NCBI RefSeq assembly: GCF_002848345.1
Contig: NZ_CP025429.1
Span: 2,914,001-2,978,000 of the forward strand
Origin: Chromobacterium sp. ATCC 53434
Lineage (GTDB): Bacteria; Pseudomonadota; Gammaproteobacteria; Burkholderiales; Chromobacteriaceae
Direction: 5' to 3'
Length of the DNA: 64,000 nucleotides
Shown: positions 42,817-52,918 of the stretch, piece by piece
Position numbering within the stretch: the stretch's first letter is position 1
Layout: the number at the start of each line of letters is the position of its first letter
Notes under the pieces: generated by a model
Database searches by the model: none
The model's input: only the letters and a program-made list of their open reading frames with translations
What the model was told of the DNA's origin: nothing
Program-made: the position numbers and the translations under genes

Positions 42817-45795
42817 TCAGTTGTTGCGGGTCTCCACCTGGACCAGCGGCGCCGACTGCTGCGCGTCGGCGTCGGTCGCGCCGGCCACGTCGCGGCGGCG
42901 CGGACCTTGCGGCAGATCCGGCTCGGCCAAGGCCTCGGCTTGCGCCGGCTTGGTCGACACCATCACCAGACCGCCCAGATCCATCGGCTTGGCCTCGACC
43001 TGCGGGGCCGCGACCGGCTGCGCCGCCTTCGGCGCCACGACGGCTTCCGCCACCGGCAGCGCTTCGGCTTCGACTTGGGTCTCGGCTACCGGCTCGGCCT
43101 GCTCGACGACGACCGGAGCGACTTCCGCCACCTGGATCGTCGGCTCGGCTTCGACCGCTGCCTCTTGCTGCGGAGCCTCGGACTTCAACGCCTGCTCATC
43201 GGCCACCTCGACCGCCACCGGGGTCACCACCACCACCTCGGGTTCGGACTCCAGCACGACTACCGGGGCAACGGCCACCGGGGCTTCGACGACGGCTTCC
43301 ACCGGCGCGGCAAGCTCGGCTTCGACAACCGCTTCGGCAGTCGCCACCACCGGGGCCGGCGCGGCTTGCGCCTGCTCGGCGACCGGCGTTTCGGCCGGTT
43401 TGGCTTCGGCGGCGTCGGCCACCGCTTCGGCGGCCACGGCCGTCACGGCGATGGCGATGCCTGCGGTTTCGGCCAAGGAGGCGTCGCCAGTCTCGGCGGC
43501 GGCGCCGTCAAGCTGGGCTTCCGGCGTGTCGCGGCGACGGTCGCGGCGACGACGACGACGACGTTCGCTGCGCTCCTGCTCGGTCTGCTCGCCTTCGGCA
43601 TCCAGGTGCAGCTCTTCCTGCACCGGCTTCTCGACGGCCTCCGCCGGGGCGGCGGCCGGCGCCTGACGGCGACGCGGCTCCTGCTGCGGCTTGTCCTGCT
43701 TCTCGGCCTTCTCGCTCACGCGCTCCTCGCGCGGCGCCTGCTCGCGGACTTCCTTGGCTTCGCGCGGCTCGCGGCTCTCGCGTTCGCGGCGACGGTTGCC
43801 GCGCGGCTCGCGCGGCTGCTCGTTGCGCTCTTCGCGCTCGCGGCTCGGCGCCTCTTTGCGTTCGGTTCGCTCGCTTCGTTCGGCGCGTTCGCCGTCCTTG
43901 CGCTCGGCGCGGTCTTCAGCCTGGCGGCGCGGCGGCTTGCCGTCGTCCTGGCCCTGGCGGCGCTGTTCGTGCTCGCGGCGGGCCTGGCCGCCGGTGCGAC
44001 GCTCCTGCTGACGCCCGCGGTTACCGCGCTGCTCGTTGTTGCGGGCGGCCGCCGGCTTCTTGCGGGCTTCCGGCTCCGGCGCCTTCTCGGGCTCGGCGAA
44101 CAAGCCCTTGAACCAGGCCGTGATGCCTGCCAGCAGGCCAACGGACTCAACCGGCTTGGCGGCGGCTGCGGCCGGCGCGACGGTCGGCGCCGGCTGCTGC
44201 GGCGTGATGCCCTTGACGGCGGCTTCCTGGCGCTCGACCTTCGGCTTTTCCTGGCCGAAGTTGGTGATCACATCTTCTTCCTGCACTTCCACGCGGCTGT
44301 AGCTCGGCGCCTCGCCCAATTCGGCCAGGTCGTCGTGACGCACGCGCACGATCTTGTAATGCGGGGTTTCCAGATGGATGTTCGGGATCAGCACCACGTC
44401 GACGTCGAGGCGTTCCTCGATCGAATGGATCTCGGCGCGCTTCTCGTTCAACAGGAAGGTGGCCACGTCCACCGGCACCTGCGCGTGCACCGCGCCGGTG
44501 TTTTCCTTCATCGCCTCTTCCTGGATGATGCGCAGGATGTGCAGCGCCGACGATTCGGTGCCGCGGATGAAGCCGATGCCGTGGCAACGCGGACATGGCT
44601 CGTGGCTGGTCTCGCCCAAGGACGGCTGCAGACGCTGACGGGACAGCTCCAGCAGGCCGAAGCGGGACAGCTTGCCCATTTGCACGCGGGCGCGGTCATG
44701 CTTCAGAACGTCGCGCAGGCGGTTTTCCACGTCGCGCTGGTTCTTCGGGTTTTCCATGTCGATGAAGTCGATCACCACCAGGCCGCCCAGGTCGCGCAGG
44801 CGCAGCTGGCGGGCGATCTCTTCCGCCGCTTCCAGGTTGGTCTTGACCGCGGTTTCCTCGATGTCGGCGCCCTTGGTGGCGCGAGCCGAGTTCACGTCGA
44901 TGGAGACCAGCGCTTCGGTATGGTCGATCACGATGGCGCCGCCGGACGGCAGCTGCACGCTGCGCGAGAAGGCGGTTTCGATCTGGTGTTCGATCTGGAA
45001 GCGGGAGAACAGCGGCACATGATCCTTGTACACCTTCACACGCGACAGCATGTTCGGCATCACATGGCTCATGAACTGGCGGGCCTGATCGTGAATTTCA
45101 TCGGTATCGATCAGCACTTCGCCGATGTCCGGATGGAAATAGTCACGGATCGCGCGGATCACCAGGCTGCCTTCCTGCAGAATCAGGAACGGCGCGGACT
45201 GGGCACCGGCGGCGCCCTCGATGGCGCGCCACAGCTGCATCAGATAGCCAAGGTCCCACTGCAGCTCTTCCAGATTGCGGCCGATGCCGGCGGTGCGCGC
45301 GATCAGGCTCATGCCATGCGACACTTCCAGCTGCGACAGCAGATCCTTCAGCTCCTGTCGCTCTTCGCCCTCGATGCGGCGAGACACGCCGCCGCCGCGC
45401 GGATTGTTCGGCATCAGCACCAGATAACGGCCGGCCAGGCTGATGTAGGTGGTCAAGGCCGCGCCCTTGTTGCCGCGCTCGTCCTTCTCCACCTGCACCA
45501 CGACTTCCATGCCTTCGCGCAGCACGTCCTGAATACGCGGACGACCGCCCTCATAGCCCTGGAAATAGGAGCGGGACACTTCCTTGAACGGCAGGAAGCC
45601 GTGACGCTCGGTGCCGTAATCGACGAAGCAGGCTTCCAGCGAAGGCTCGATCCGGGTGATGATACCCTTGTAGATATTGCCTTTGCGCTGTTCCTTGCCT
45701 ACGGTCTCGATATCGAGATCGACGAGCTTCTGCCCGTCGACAATCGCGACGCGAAGCTCTTCGGCTTGCGTCGCATTGAACAACATACGTTTCAT
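42817..45795 (-). CDS. rne: Ribonuclease E
   Basis: 992 residues. [10 protein letters not shown], the S1 domain (about 37-120), the RNase H-like and DNase I-like catalytic region with V-S-I-D-V-N-S (metal Asp) and V-V-I-D-F-I-D-M (metal Asp), and the zinc link C-P-R-C-H-G (near 404) are all present. After about residue 510 the protein is disordered: an amphipathic stretch near 545-560 ([10 protein letters not shown]) likely binds the membrane, then an Arg/Glu-rich RNA-binding part (about 590-720) and a long Ala/Val/Glu/Pro-rich tail ending in Q-V-E-T-R-N-N. It is the core of the RNA degradosome. The plus-strand open frame across it is a shadow. Confidence 0.95.
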   Translation of the reverse strand: MKRMLFNATQAEELRVAIVDGQKLVDLDIETVGKEQRKGNIYKGIITRIEPSLEACFVDYGTERHGFLPFKEVSRSYFQGYEGGRPRIQDVLREGMEVVVQVEKDERGNKGAALTTYISLAGRYLVLMPNNPRGGGVSRRIEGEERQELKDLLSQLEVSHGMSLIARTAGIGRNLEELQWDLGYLMQLWRAIEGAAGAQSAPFLILQEGSLVIRAIRDYFHPDIGEVLIDTDEIHDQARQFMSHVMPNMLSRVKVYKDHVPLFSRFQIEHQIETAFSRSVQLPSGGAIVIDHTEALVSIDVNSARATKGADIEETAVKTNLEAAEEIARQLRLRDLGGLVVIDFIDMENPKNQRDVENRLRDVLKHDRARVQMGKLSRFGLLELSRQRLQPSLGETSHEPCPRCHGIGFIRGTESSALHILRIIQEEAMKENTGAVHAQVPVDVATFLLNEKRAEIHSIEERLDVDVVLIPNIHLETPHYKIVRVRHDDLAELGEAPSYSRVEVQEEDVITNFGQEKPKVERQEAAVKGITPQQPAPTVAPAAAAAKPVESVGLLAGITAWFKGLFAEPEKAPEPEARKKPAAARNNEQRGNRGRQQERRTGGQARREHEQRRQGQDDGKPPRRQAEDRAERKDGERAERSERTERKEAPSREREERNEQPREPRGNRRRERESREPREAKEVREQAPREERVSEKAEKQDKPQQEPRRRQAPAAAPAEAVEKPVQEELHLDAEGEQTEQERSERRRRRRRDRRRDTPEAQLDGAAAETGDASLAETAGIAIAVTAVAAEAVADAAEAKPAETPVAEQAQAAPAPVVATAEAVVEAELAAPVEAVVEAPVAVAPVVVLESEPEVVVVTPVAVEVADEQALKSEAPQQEAAVEAEPTIQVAEVAPVVVEQAEPVAETQVEAEALPVAEAVVAPKAAQPVAAPQVEAKPMDLGGLVMVSTKPAQAEALAEPDLPQGPRRRDVAGATDADAQQSAPLVQVETRNN

Positions 45796-45975
45796 TTACA
45801 TTCCTTGCGCAGCACTCACGCAAGGATGCAGCCAGTATTTGACGGCCCAGTGACTATCGATGGGCGCTTTCCGAAAGAAGTGTCGATGTAAAGATCGAGA
45901 AAAACAGGTTTGATAACAAGCCGACTTCCTGATTTGGGTCACATGCGGTCCCGCAATTCTGTGCGCAAGCGGCGC

Positions 45976-46010
45976 ATCGGCGGTATCGCCGATCCTGCCC
46001 TCAGGGCAGG
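45976..46010 (-). promoter_or_regulatory. Two adjacent stem-loops in the rne leader
   Basis: The 527 bases between rne and rluC hold no credible gene. Within them, ATCGGCG/CGCCGAT with a GTAT loop (45976-45993) is followed with no gap by CCTGCCC/GGGCAGG with a 3-base loop (45994-46010). They lie 181-215 bases upstream of the rne start. In enterics rne is autoregulated through hairpins in a long leader; a similar role here is inferred. A stretch resembling an AT-rich promoter lies near 46105-46130. Confidence 0.45.
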
Positions 46011-46322
46011 ACAAACATTGACGGAACGACGGCATGCCGGGTCAAACTTCGCTGCAAAATCTCCTGACTGGCTTTGCATCAGGAAATGGAATACTCGTGA
46101 GTGCGTTATGCGTATAAATGCATTACCATCGCTACTTTTCGGTGAGCGAGTTAACCTTGGCTGCGGCTATGTCAGACGGCGTCGGGTCAGGGTCTCACCC
46201 TGCCGGCCACCTCGGATTTCCGCAGCAGCGTCACGCGATACGAGCCGTGACCTTGGCTTTCCGTTCAGAGCTGCCCGCGCAGGCGCTTGGCACCAGCAGA
46301 CAGCGCCATAAGTATAAGCAAT

Positions 46323-47261
46323 ATGACAGACATTCGCAAAGATTCCGTAACCTTCCTTGAAGTGACCGCAGAAGATGCCGGACAACGACTGGACAACTAC
46401 CTGCAGCGCCTGCTGAAGGGGGTGCCCAAGAGCCACGTCTACCGCATCCTGCGCTCCGGCGAGGTCCGGGTGAACAAGGGCCGCAGCGACGCCAGCTACC
46501 GCGTCGCCGCCGGCGACGTGCTGCGCATCCCGCCCATCCGCATCGCCGAGCGCGCCGAAAAAACGGTGCCGGCCGCCACCTTCCCGGTGGTGTACGAAGA
46601 CGACGCGCTGCTGGTGATAGACAAACCCGCCGGCGTCGCGGTGCACGGCGGCAGCGGCGTGTCCTTCGGCGTCATCGAGCAATTGCGCCGCGCCCACCCC
46701 GACTGGCGCTACCTGGAGCTGGTGCACCGGCTGGACCGCGAGACCTCCGGCCTGTTGATGCTGGCCAAGAAACGCTCCGCGCTGGTCAAGCTGCACGACA
46801 TGATGCGCGACAACGTGCCGGACAAGCGCTATCTGGCGCTGGGCGGCGGCCAGTGGCCGGAGAACGTCCGCCAGGTGAAGCTGCCGCTGTACAAGTTCCA
46901 CACGCCGGACGGCGAACGCCGCGTCAAGGTGGCCGACGGCGACGACGGCCAGTACGCCCACACCAACTTCGCCGTCCAGCAGCGCTACACTGAATTCACG
47001 CTGGTGGAAGCCCACCTGCGCACAGGCCGCACCCACCAGATCCGCGTCCACATGCAGGCCAATGGCTGCGCGATCGCCGGCGACGAGAAATACGGCGACT
47101 TCGCGCTGAACAAGGAACTGGCCCGGCGCGGCCTGAAACGGATGTTCCTGCACGCCAGGAGCTTGTCCCTGCCGCATCCGCTGACCGGCGCGCCGCTGAA
47201 GCTGGAGGCGCCGCTGCCGCCGGAGCTGCAGAAATTCCTGAAAACACTGGAGCCGCGCTGA
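46323..47261 (+). CDS. rluC: 23S rRNA pseudouridine synthase RluC
   Basis: 312 residues. N-terminal S4 RNA-binding domain (about 18-80), then the RluA-family catalytic domain with H-R-L-D-R-E-T-S-G (catalytic Asp about 138), R-Y-L-A-L and T-G-R-T-H-Q-I-R-V-H. RluC modifies 23S rRNA positions 955, 2504 and 2580 in E. coli. It is divergent from rne, the classic arrangement. ATG at 46323 chosen from homology; the upstream in-frame codon at 46287 lacks a site. Confidence 0.92.
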   Translation: MTDIRKDSVTFLEVTAEDAGQRLDNYLQRLLKGVPKSHVYRILRSGEVRVNKGRSDASYRVAAGDVLRIPPIRIAERAEKTVPAATFPVVYEDDALLVIDKPAGVAVHGGSGVSFGVIEQLRRAHPDWRYLELVHRLDRETSGLLMLAKKRSALVKLHDMMRDNVPDKRYLALGGGQWPENVRQVKLPLYKFHTPDGERRVKVADGDDGQYAHTNFAVQQRYTEFTLVEAHLRTGRTHQIRVHMQANGCAIAGDEKYGDFALNKELARRGLKRMFLHARSLSLPHPLTGAPLKLEAPLPPELQKFLKTLEPR

Positions 47262-47917
47262 TGCGAGAATTCGATCTGGTAGTGTTCGACTGGGACGGCA
47301 CGCTGATGGACTCCACCGGCCACATCGTCCACGCGATACAACAGGCCTGCCGCGAGCTGGCGCTGCCGGTTCCGTCGCGCGAGGCCGCCAGCCACGTGAT
47401 CGGCCTCCGGCTGGCCGAGGCGATGCAGCAGTTCTGCCCGCCGGACCGGGCGGCGCAGATGCCGGAACTGGTCGACGCCTTCCGTCGCCACTACCAGACC
47501 AATCTCGATCGGGTCACGCTGTTCGACGCCGCCCGCGAAACGCTGCAGGCGATACGCGACACCGACGCCTTCGTCGCCATCGCCACCGGCAGCAGCCGCG
47601 CCGGCCTCGATCGGGCGCTGGCCGCCTCCGATATCGCCGCGCTGTTCGACGCCACCCGCACCGTCGACGAATGCCACTCGAAACCGCATCCGGACATGCT
47701 GCTGCAGCTGGCCGGCCATTTCGGCGTGACGCTCGACCGCACCGTCATGATCGGCGACACCAGCCATGACCTGCTGATGGCGAATAACGCCGGCGGCCAC
47801 GGCGTCGGCATCAGCCACGGCGCCCACGACGACGCCGAGCTGGAACGCTGCGAGCCGCGCGTCATCGTCCATTCGCTGCCCGAACTGTCGACATGGTTGC
47901 TGCCGCGCCTGCGCTGA
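47261..47917 (+). CDS. HAD-family hydrolase (phosphoglycolate-phosphatase-like)
   Basis: 218 residues. D-W-D-G-T-L-M-D-S-T (Asp nucleophile about 10), T-G-S-S-R (motif 2), K-P-H-P-D and V-M-I-G-D-T-S-H-D (motif 4) are complete. In many betaproteobacteria this gene follows rluC. Joined to rluC by TGATG. Substrate is probably a small phosphorylated metabolite. Confidence 0.88.
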   Translation: MREFDLVVFDWDGTLMDSTGHIVHAIQQACRELALPVPSREAASHVIGLRLAEAMQQFCPPDRAAQMPELVDAFRRHYQTNLDRVTLFDAARETLQAIRDTDAFVAIATGSSRAGLDRALAASDIAALFDATRTVDECHSKPHPDMLLQLAGHFGVTLDRTVMIGDTSHDLLMANNAGGHGVGISHGAHDDAELERCEPRVIVHSLPELSTWLLPRLR

Positions 47918-48261
47918 TCTGCGCCTCGGCCGAACTGGAGAACGGCGGCGACGCCCGCCGCTTCGAGATCGAGCGCGCCGACGGCCGCCGCCAGGCCGCC
48001 TTCGTCGTCCGCTACCAGGGCCGGATACACGGCTACCTGAACCGCTGCTGCCACATACCGGTCGAGCTCGACCTGCAGGACGGCAAGCTGTTCGACCTCA
48101 CCGGCCACTATCTGATCTGCAGCATGCACGGCGCGCGCTATCGGCCGGACACCGGCTACTGCACCTGGGGCCCGTGCCGCGGACAGTCGCTGACGGCGCT
48201 GGACGTCGGCGAAAAAGACGACAAGGTCTGGCTGAATGTCATGCCCGATGAATTTTGTTAG
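47893..48261 (+). CDS. Small Rieske [2Fe-2S] protein
   Basis: 122 residues. C-C-H-I-P and L-I-C-S-M-H-G-A-R-Y-R-P provide the C-x-H...C-x-x-H ligands. It resembles ferredoxin components or subunits of the rluC/S49 neighbourhood found in betaproteobacteria. The start overlaps the HAD gene 3' end by 25 bases. Redox partner unknown. Confidence 0.85.
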   Translation: MVAAAPALICASAELENGGDARRFEIERADGRRQAAFVVRYQGRIHGYLNRCCHIPVELDLQDGKLFDLTGHYLICSMHGARYRPDTGYCTWGPCRGQSLTALDVGEKDDKVWLNVMPDEFC

Positions 48262-48292
48262 ACTCTGAGCACCATCCTGGAGCGAACCCGCC

Positions 48293-49231
48293 ATGAACAA
48301 CGACCCGAACTGGGAACGGCAGCTGCTGGAAAGACTGGCCAGCGCCGCACTGATAGAACAGCGCCGCAGCCGGCAATGGAAAATCTTCTTCCGCCTCGCC
48401 TGGCTGGCCGTCATCGGCTTCATCGCCGTCAGCCTGTTCATGCGCGGCGAGGACAAGACCGGCGCCAGCCTGACCGGCGGCGGCCACAGCGCGGTGATCG
48501 AGCTGGACGGCGCGATCAGCAGCGAGAACGACAGCGGCAAGAAGATGGTGGAGGCGCTGGAGTCGGCCTTCCGCGACAAGGGCACCAAGGGCGTGATCAT
48601 AGACGCCAACAGCCCCGGCGGCAGCCCGGTGCTGTCCGGCATGGTCTACGATGAAATCCGGCGCCAGAAGCAGCGCCACGCCGACATTCCGGTCTACGTG
48701 GTGGTCAGCGAGGTCTGCGCGTCCGGCTGCTATTACATCGCCTCCGCCGCCGACAAGATCTTCGTCGACAAGGCCAGCATCGTCGGCTCGATAGGCGTGC
48801 TGTCCGACGGATTCGGCTTCACCGGCGCGATGGAGAAGCTCGGCATCGAACGCCGGCTGAAAACCGCCGGCGAAAACAAGGCGATGGGCGATCCGTTCTC
48901 GCCGCAGAACCCTAAGCACGAGGCGATACGCCAGCAGTTGCTGGACGACATCCACCAGCAATTCATAGCGGCGGTGCGCGCCGGCCGCGGCAAGCGGCTG
49001 AAGGATGATCCGCAGATGTTCAGCGGCATGGTTTGGCTCGGCGAGAAGGCCATCCCGCTGGGGCTGGCCGACGGCTACGGCACCGTCGCCTCGGTGGCCC
49101 GCGACGTGGTCAAGGCCGACAAGACCGTGGACTTCACCCGCCAGGACGACTTCTCCAGCCGCGTCGCGCGCCGCATCGGCGTCGAATTCGCCGGCGGCGT
49201 CAAATCGCTGTTCAACACCGAATTGTTCTGA
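48293..49231 (+). CDS. S49-family (SppA-like) membrane serine peptidase
   Basis: 312 residues with one N-terminal membrane segment (about 31-49). G-G-x-x-V-x-S and C-A-S-G-C-Y-Y-I-A (catalytic Ser) with a downstream Lys (R-L-K-T-A-G-E-N-K) give the Ser-Lys dyad. It is the short, half-length SppA/SohB type. It lies 31 bases after the Rieske gene; GGAG-like site precedes the ATG. Confidence 0.88.
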   Translation: MNNDPNWERQLLERLASAALIEQRRSRQWKIFFRLAWLAVIGFIAVSLFMRGEDKTGASLTGGGHSAVIELDGAISSENDSGKKMVEALESAFRDKGTKGVIIDANSPGGSPVLSGMVYDEIRRQKQRHADIPVYVVVSEVCASGCYYIASAADKIFVDKASIVGSIGVLSDGFGFTGAMEKLGIERRLKTAGENKAMGDPFSPQNPKHEAIRQQLLDDIHQQFIAAVRAGRGKRLKDDPQMFSGMVWLGEKAIPLGLADGYGTVASVARDVVKADKTVDFTRQDDFSSRVARRIGVEFAGGVKSLFNTELF

Positions 49232-49250
49232 CCCGACGACGGAGGCTGAC

Positions 49251-50048
49251 ATGGCGTCGCGACGCAAACGGCACGAGGAAGAGCACGAGAACCACGAGCG
49301 CTGGCTGGTTTCCTACGCCGACTTCATCACGCTGCTGTTCGCCTTCTTCGTGGTGATGTACGCGATCTCGTCGCTGAACGAGGGCAAGTACCGGGTGATG
49401 TCTTCGGCCATCATGGACGCCTTCCGCAGCGGCTCGCTGGTCACCGTGCAGACCACGCCGCCGACCGGCGGCGCCAACACCATGATAGAGATCCCGCAGA
49501 CCAAGCCGATCTCCAAGGCGGTCAAGTCCGACCACCACATCGAGGAAACGGCCAAGCTCGGCGAGTTGACGCAGAACCTCGCCAAGGTGCTGAGCCCGCT
49601 GGTGCAGAGCGGCGAAGTCACCATCACCCAGAGCGACCAGGGCATCAATATCGACATCCGCGACAGCGCGCTGTTTCCGATCGGCCAGGCCGAGCCGAAT
49701 CAGCAATCGATGCCGCTGATGTCCAATATGGCCAAGCTGCTGGCCGGCGTCGACAACCCGATCAAGGTGGAAGGCTTCACCGACGACGCGCCGATACGCA
49801 CGCCGGCCTTCCCGTCCAACTGGGAACTGTCGGCGGCCCGCGCCGGCGGCGTGGTCAGACTGTTCCAGGAAAACGGCATCGCGGCGCAGCGGATGATGGC
49901 GGTCGGCCACGGCGCCAACCTGCCGGTCGCCGACAACGCCACCAGCGAAGGCCGGGCCCGCAACCGCCGCGTCACCATTTCGGTGCAGGCCGACGACGCC
50001 GTCGCCGCGCCGGCAACACCCCCCACCCCAATCGAGGTAAAACCATGA
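49251..50048 (+). CDS. motD: MotB/MotD-like stator protein
   Basis: 265 residues. [24 protein letters not shown] (about 18-41) is the plug/TM helix with the proton-carrying Asp, and the C-terminal half is an OmpA-type peptidoglycan-binding domain (G-F-T-D-D-A-P...R-x-x-x-A-x-x-V...R-N-R-R-V). No motA/motC lies beside it in the window, so its partner is elsewhere. GGAGG precedes the ATG at 49251. Its stop overlaps the nitroreductase start. Confidence 0.85.
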   Translation: MASRRKRHEEEHENHERWLVSYADFITLLFAFFVVMYAISSLNEGKYRVMSSAIMDAFRSGSLVTVQTTPPTGGANTMIEIPQTKPISKAVKSDHHIEETAKLGELTQNLAKVLSPLVQSGEVTITQSDQGINIDIRDSALFPIGQAEPNQQSMPLMSNMAKLLAGVDNPIKVEGFTDDAPIRTPAFPSNWELSAARAGGVVRLFQENGIAAQRMMAVGHGANLPVADNATSEGRARNRRVTISVQADDAVAAPATPPTPIEVKP

Positions 50049-50635
50049 GCACCCCCGTTTCTCATGCCACGCTGGAACAGCTGTTCCTCAATGCCCGAAC
50101 CCACAGCCACTGGCAGCCGCGTCCGGTCGGCGACGAGGTGCTGCACCAGCTGTACGAGCTGCTGAAGCAGGCGCCGACCAGCGCCAACTGCTCGCCGGCC
50201 CGTTTCGTCTTCGTCAAGAGCGACGAGGCCAAGGCCAAGCTGAAGCCCTGCCTGGCCGCCGGCAACGTCGACAAGACCGTGGCGGCGCCGGTGTGCGTGA
50301 TCGTCGCCCACGACACCCGCTTCTACGAACACCTGCCCCAGCTGTTCCCGCACGCAGACGCCAAGAGCTGGTTCGAGGGCAATCAGCCGCTGATCGACAT
50401 CTCCGCCTTCCGCAACGGCACGCTGCAGGGCGCCTACCTGATCCTGGCCGCCCGCTCGTTGGGCCTGGATTGCGGCCCGATGTCCGGCTTCGACAACGCC
50501 GCCGTCGACGCCGCCTTCTTCCCGGACGGCCGCTTCAAGTCCAACTTCCTGATCAATCTGGGCTACGGCGAGGCGGATAAACTGTTCCCGCGCTCGCCGC
50601 GCTTCGATTTCGCCGAGGCCTGCAGCATCCTGTAA
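50045..50635 (+). CDS. Nitroreductase-family protein (RutE-like)
   Basis: 196 residues, matching the length of E. coli RutE (malonic semialdehyde reductase). P-T-S-A-N-C-S-P and the [21 protein letters not shown] segment are FMN/NADPH-site features of the family. No other rut genes are in view, so the substrate may differ. Coupled to the motD-like gene by ATGA. Confidence 0.8.
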   Translation: MSTPVSHATLEQLFLNARTHSHWQPRPVGDEVLHQLYELLKQAPTSANCSPARFVFVKSDEAKAKLKPCLAAGNVDKTVAAPVCVIVAHDTRFYEHLPQLFPHADAKSWFEGNQPLIDISAFRNGTLQGAYLILAARSLGLDCGPMSGFDNAAVDAAFFPDGRFKSNFLINLGYGEADKLFPRSPRFDFAEACSIL

Positions 50636-50642
50636 GCCAAAC

Positions 50643-50688
50643 GCCGGGAAAAAGCGCGCGAACCGGATCCGGTTTCGCGCGCCCCGGC
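50643..50688. repeat. Long two-part stem-loop after the nitroreductase gene
   Basis: Outer stem GCCGGG/CCCGGC, AAAAA bulge, inner near-perfect stem of about 13 pairs (GCGCGCGAA-CCGG with one unpaired T). No T-tract follows, so it may be a transcript end-stabiliser or an inefficient terminator. The remaining gap to 50898 is promoter DNA. Confidence 0.55.
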
Positions 50689-50853
50689 AAGACCGTCCCC
50701 GACGCATCCGTCAAACCCGCACGCTCCTCGCCAATACACAGCCAGTCCGAATACCGGGCGCGGCGCAATTCCATGCCCAGTAAGCGCAGAAACTAGCCAT
50801 AAAAATCCATTTTGTTCGATGGAATACTATCGTCATGCAAACGTATTCTCATC

Positions 50854-50859
50854 TATAAT
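50854..50859 (+). promoter_or_regulatory. TATAAT -10 element of the Lrp-like gene
   Basis: A perfect -10 box 40 bases upstream of the start codon in AT-rich DNA. No clear -35 hexamer is seen at 17 bases, so activation or an UP-type element may help. Confidence 0.5.
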
Positions 50860-50898
50860 CACGCCTGCCTTAAAAGTAGAGCAGATTACCCCTACCTT

Positions 50899-51393
50899 AT
50901 GAATGATTTCTCTTTCGCGCTCGACAAACACGATATTAAATTGCTGGCTATTTTACAGCGCGACGCACGACAAACCCAATATGACCTGGCCAAAACCGTA
51001 GCGCTCTCGCCGTCGTCCTGCTACAGAAGAGTCCAACGATTGCGGGAAATCGGCGCGATCCAGGCTGAAGTCGCCCTGGTCAATCCAGCGGCATTTGGCC
51101 AGAGCCTGAAAATGATCATTCACGTGACGCTGGAGAAGGAACAACAACATTTGAAGGACGCATTTCGCAACCGAATCTGCGAAGCGGACGAAGTTCTGGA
51201 GTGCTACAACATCACCGGCGACAGCGATTTTCTGATGATAGTTTCCGTCGGAAGCATGAGCGCATTCAATGCCTTTACCAAACAATATCTGCTATCCGAT
51301 GCCAATCTGAAGGAATTCAAGACCATGGTGGTGCTGGACACTTTCAAGCACACCACCGCCCTGCCCATCCCGCAAACCGCGCAAGACAATTAA
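50899..51393 (+). CDS. Lrp/AsnC-family regulator
   Basis: 164 residues from MNDFSFALDKHDIKLLAIL, the Lrp-type start. HTH at about 10-60 (R-D-A-R-Q-T-Q-Y-D-L-A-K-T-V-A-L-S-P-S-S-C-Y-R-R-V-Q-R-L) and an amino-acid-binding RAM domain (about 70-155) follow. The ATG at 50899 fits; upstream codons lack homology. It is convergent with the ATP-grasp end of the dioxygenase cluster, which it may regulate through the inverted repeat at 59398-59421 (inference). Base composition is lower in GC than most neighbours. Confidence 0.88.
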   Translation: MNDFSFALDKHDIKLLAILQRDARQTQYDLAKTVALSPSSCYRRVQRLREIGAIQAEVALVNPAAFGQSLKMIIHVTLEKEQQHLKDAFRNRICEADEVLECYNITGDSDFLMIVSVGSMSAFNAFTKQYLLSDANLKEFKTMVVLDTFKHTTALPIPQTAQDN

Positions 51394-51564
51394 GCAAAGC
51401 GGACCCGGCCCGCAGCGCCGAATCCCACAGCGCGGCCGGACGCCAGGTCTGCCGCTTGAACCCTCGCCAAACGACGGAGCCGGCCGGCATCGGCATCATG
51501 CAGCCCCTCCCGCTCGCCGGGGCCGCGGCATGGCCGGAGCCGACCGCCCCCGGCACGCGCAAGC

Positions 51565-52818
51565 TCACTCGAAGCAGTCGCCCATCTCCCTGACGGTTTC
51601 AATGTCGCGCCACAGCTGATCGCGCGACTCCGCCTGCAGCTCGAGAACGAAGCAGGAGTAAAAGCCCTCTCTGGCCGGCCCGATGGCCTCGCCACCCCTC
51701 ACCCGGAACTGATGCGTCTTGTAACTGGACAAGCTCTTCAACGCCTGAAGGTTTTTCAGGCCTGAAAATGTCTTCTTCGTCCTGGGGAATGGCGTCAGAA
51801 TGGCGAAATGCCGATCCGCCCGCATCGCGCAGTCGATAGCCTGTCGTTTCTGCAGATTGTAGTACTGGACGTTCAGAGAGATCCCATGCGTGATTTCAAG
51901 CAAATGGTTGCGATGCGCGCCGGGCCTGGCTGCGATTTCCAGCAGCTTCGGCCCCTTCTCCGTATAGATGAACTCGACGTGGGCCACGCAAGATGTCAGC
52001 CTTAGCGCCGTCACGCCGGCCTTGGCCAGCGCATTCGCCTGCTCGCTCTCCTCCTTGCCCAGCCGGGAAGGACAGCCGCGGTAGAAATGATGGAAGTCGT
52101 TTAACCCCAGGTCCTTACCCGTTATCACATCGACAATCGGCGTCGAGTAAATCCCACCCTCTTCGTCGACGATCAGGTCCTGGGAGTGCAGCGAGCCGCT
52201 CAGGAACTCTTCCAGCTGAATTTCCGGAGCCGCGGCGTCATCCTTACCCAGCTTCCCGTAATGCTTCCTCAATGAATCCAGCATCGCGGGAAAGCCGGCA
52301 TTCAGCTGATCCCAATCGTCGCACTTCTGGACAAACAGACTGGCGGCCAGATTGGTCGGCTTCAGTATCAAGGGGAAGCCGATCTTCTCGACAATCGCCG
52401 GCACTTCCTGCAGCGATTTGGCGCGGGCGAACATCGCCGTCGAATGTTCGCCTATGCAATCGACGAAGGCTTTGTGCATTGCCGTTTTATTGGTGACGAA
52501 CTGCAAGGCCTCATCGCCGATGCTTGGCAGGCCGAGCATTTTTGTCACGGCCTGGTGATGAGCGACATAGGCCTCTCGCGTGTTCAATACCGCCTCGATG
52601 CTCCAGCTGCCGGCGATCTTCTCAATCAAGGCAAGCAAATCGGACGGCGATTGATGGAAGTCGAACGCTTCCACCAGCGCGAACGGGTAATGTTCCGGAA
52701 GCGCTCCCGCCGAGTTCGAATCGGCAATCAGGCCTATCGTCACACCCTGCGAAAAAAGCGTTTCAAACTCGCCGCCGCGCGCCCCGCCCAACACCAGGCA
52801 TATTTTATCTTGATGCAT
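51565..52818 (-). CDS. ATP-grasp enzyme (carboxylate-amine ligase type)
   Basis: 417 residues. The central ATP-grasp core reads F-P-L-I-L-K-P-T-N-L-A-A-S-L-F-V near 145-160 and ends H-V-E-F-I-Y-T-E-K-G-P-K-L-L-E-I-A-A-R-P-G-A, the Glu/Asn-type Mg-ATP motif (E-I-A-A-R-P-G). The N-terminal lobe resembles PurK/BacD-type preATP folds. Likely joins a carboxylate to an amine; substrate unknown. Start at ATG 52818 (MHQDKI). It is the last gene of the dioxygenase cluster; the second ATP-grasp gene lies 100 bases upstream. Confidence 0.8.
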   Translation of the reverse strand: MHQDKICLVLGGARGGEFETLFSQGVTIGLIADSNSAGALPEHYPFALVEAFDFHQSPSDLLALIEKIAGSWSIEAVLNTREAYVAHHQAVTKMLGLPSIGDEALQFVTNKTAMHKAFVDCIGEHSTAMFARAKSLQEVPAIVEKIGFPLILKPTNLAASLFVQKCDDWDQLNAGFPAMLDSLRKHYGKLGKDDAAAPEIQLEEFLSGSLHSQDLIVDEEGGIYSTPIVDVITGKDLGLNDFHHFYRGCPSRLGKEESEQANALAKAGVTALRLTSCVAHVEFIYTEKGPKLLEIAARPGAHRNHLLEITHGISLNVQYYNLQKRQAIDCAMRADRHFAILTPFPRTKKTFSGLKNLQALKSLSSYKTHQFRVRGGEAIGPAREGFYSCFVLELQAESRDQLWRDIETVREMGDCFE

Positions 52819-52918
52819 ACATCCCACCGTTGAAACCAATAGAAAGAGAAAGTCCGCCGCTTGAAAAGCGGCACGGCAAGCCGCCGCCGCCATTCACCAC
52901 GATGGCCGGTCCCGTCAA

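Noticed and set aside
42907..45891. 994-codon plus-strand open frame opposite rne
   Set aside because: It is the complement of the well-supported rne gene; composition is His/Leu/Arg-rich and without motifs, as expected of a shadow.
45910..46311. 133-codon open frame in the rne-rluC gap
   Set aside because: No ribosome site, no homology sense, Arg-rich composition, and it covers the rne leader hairpins.
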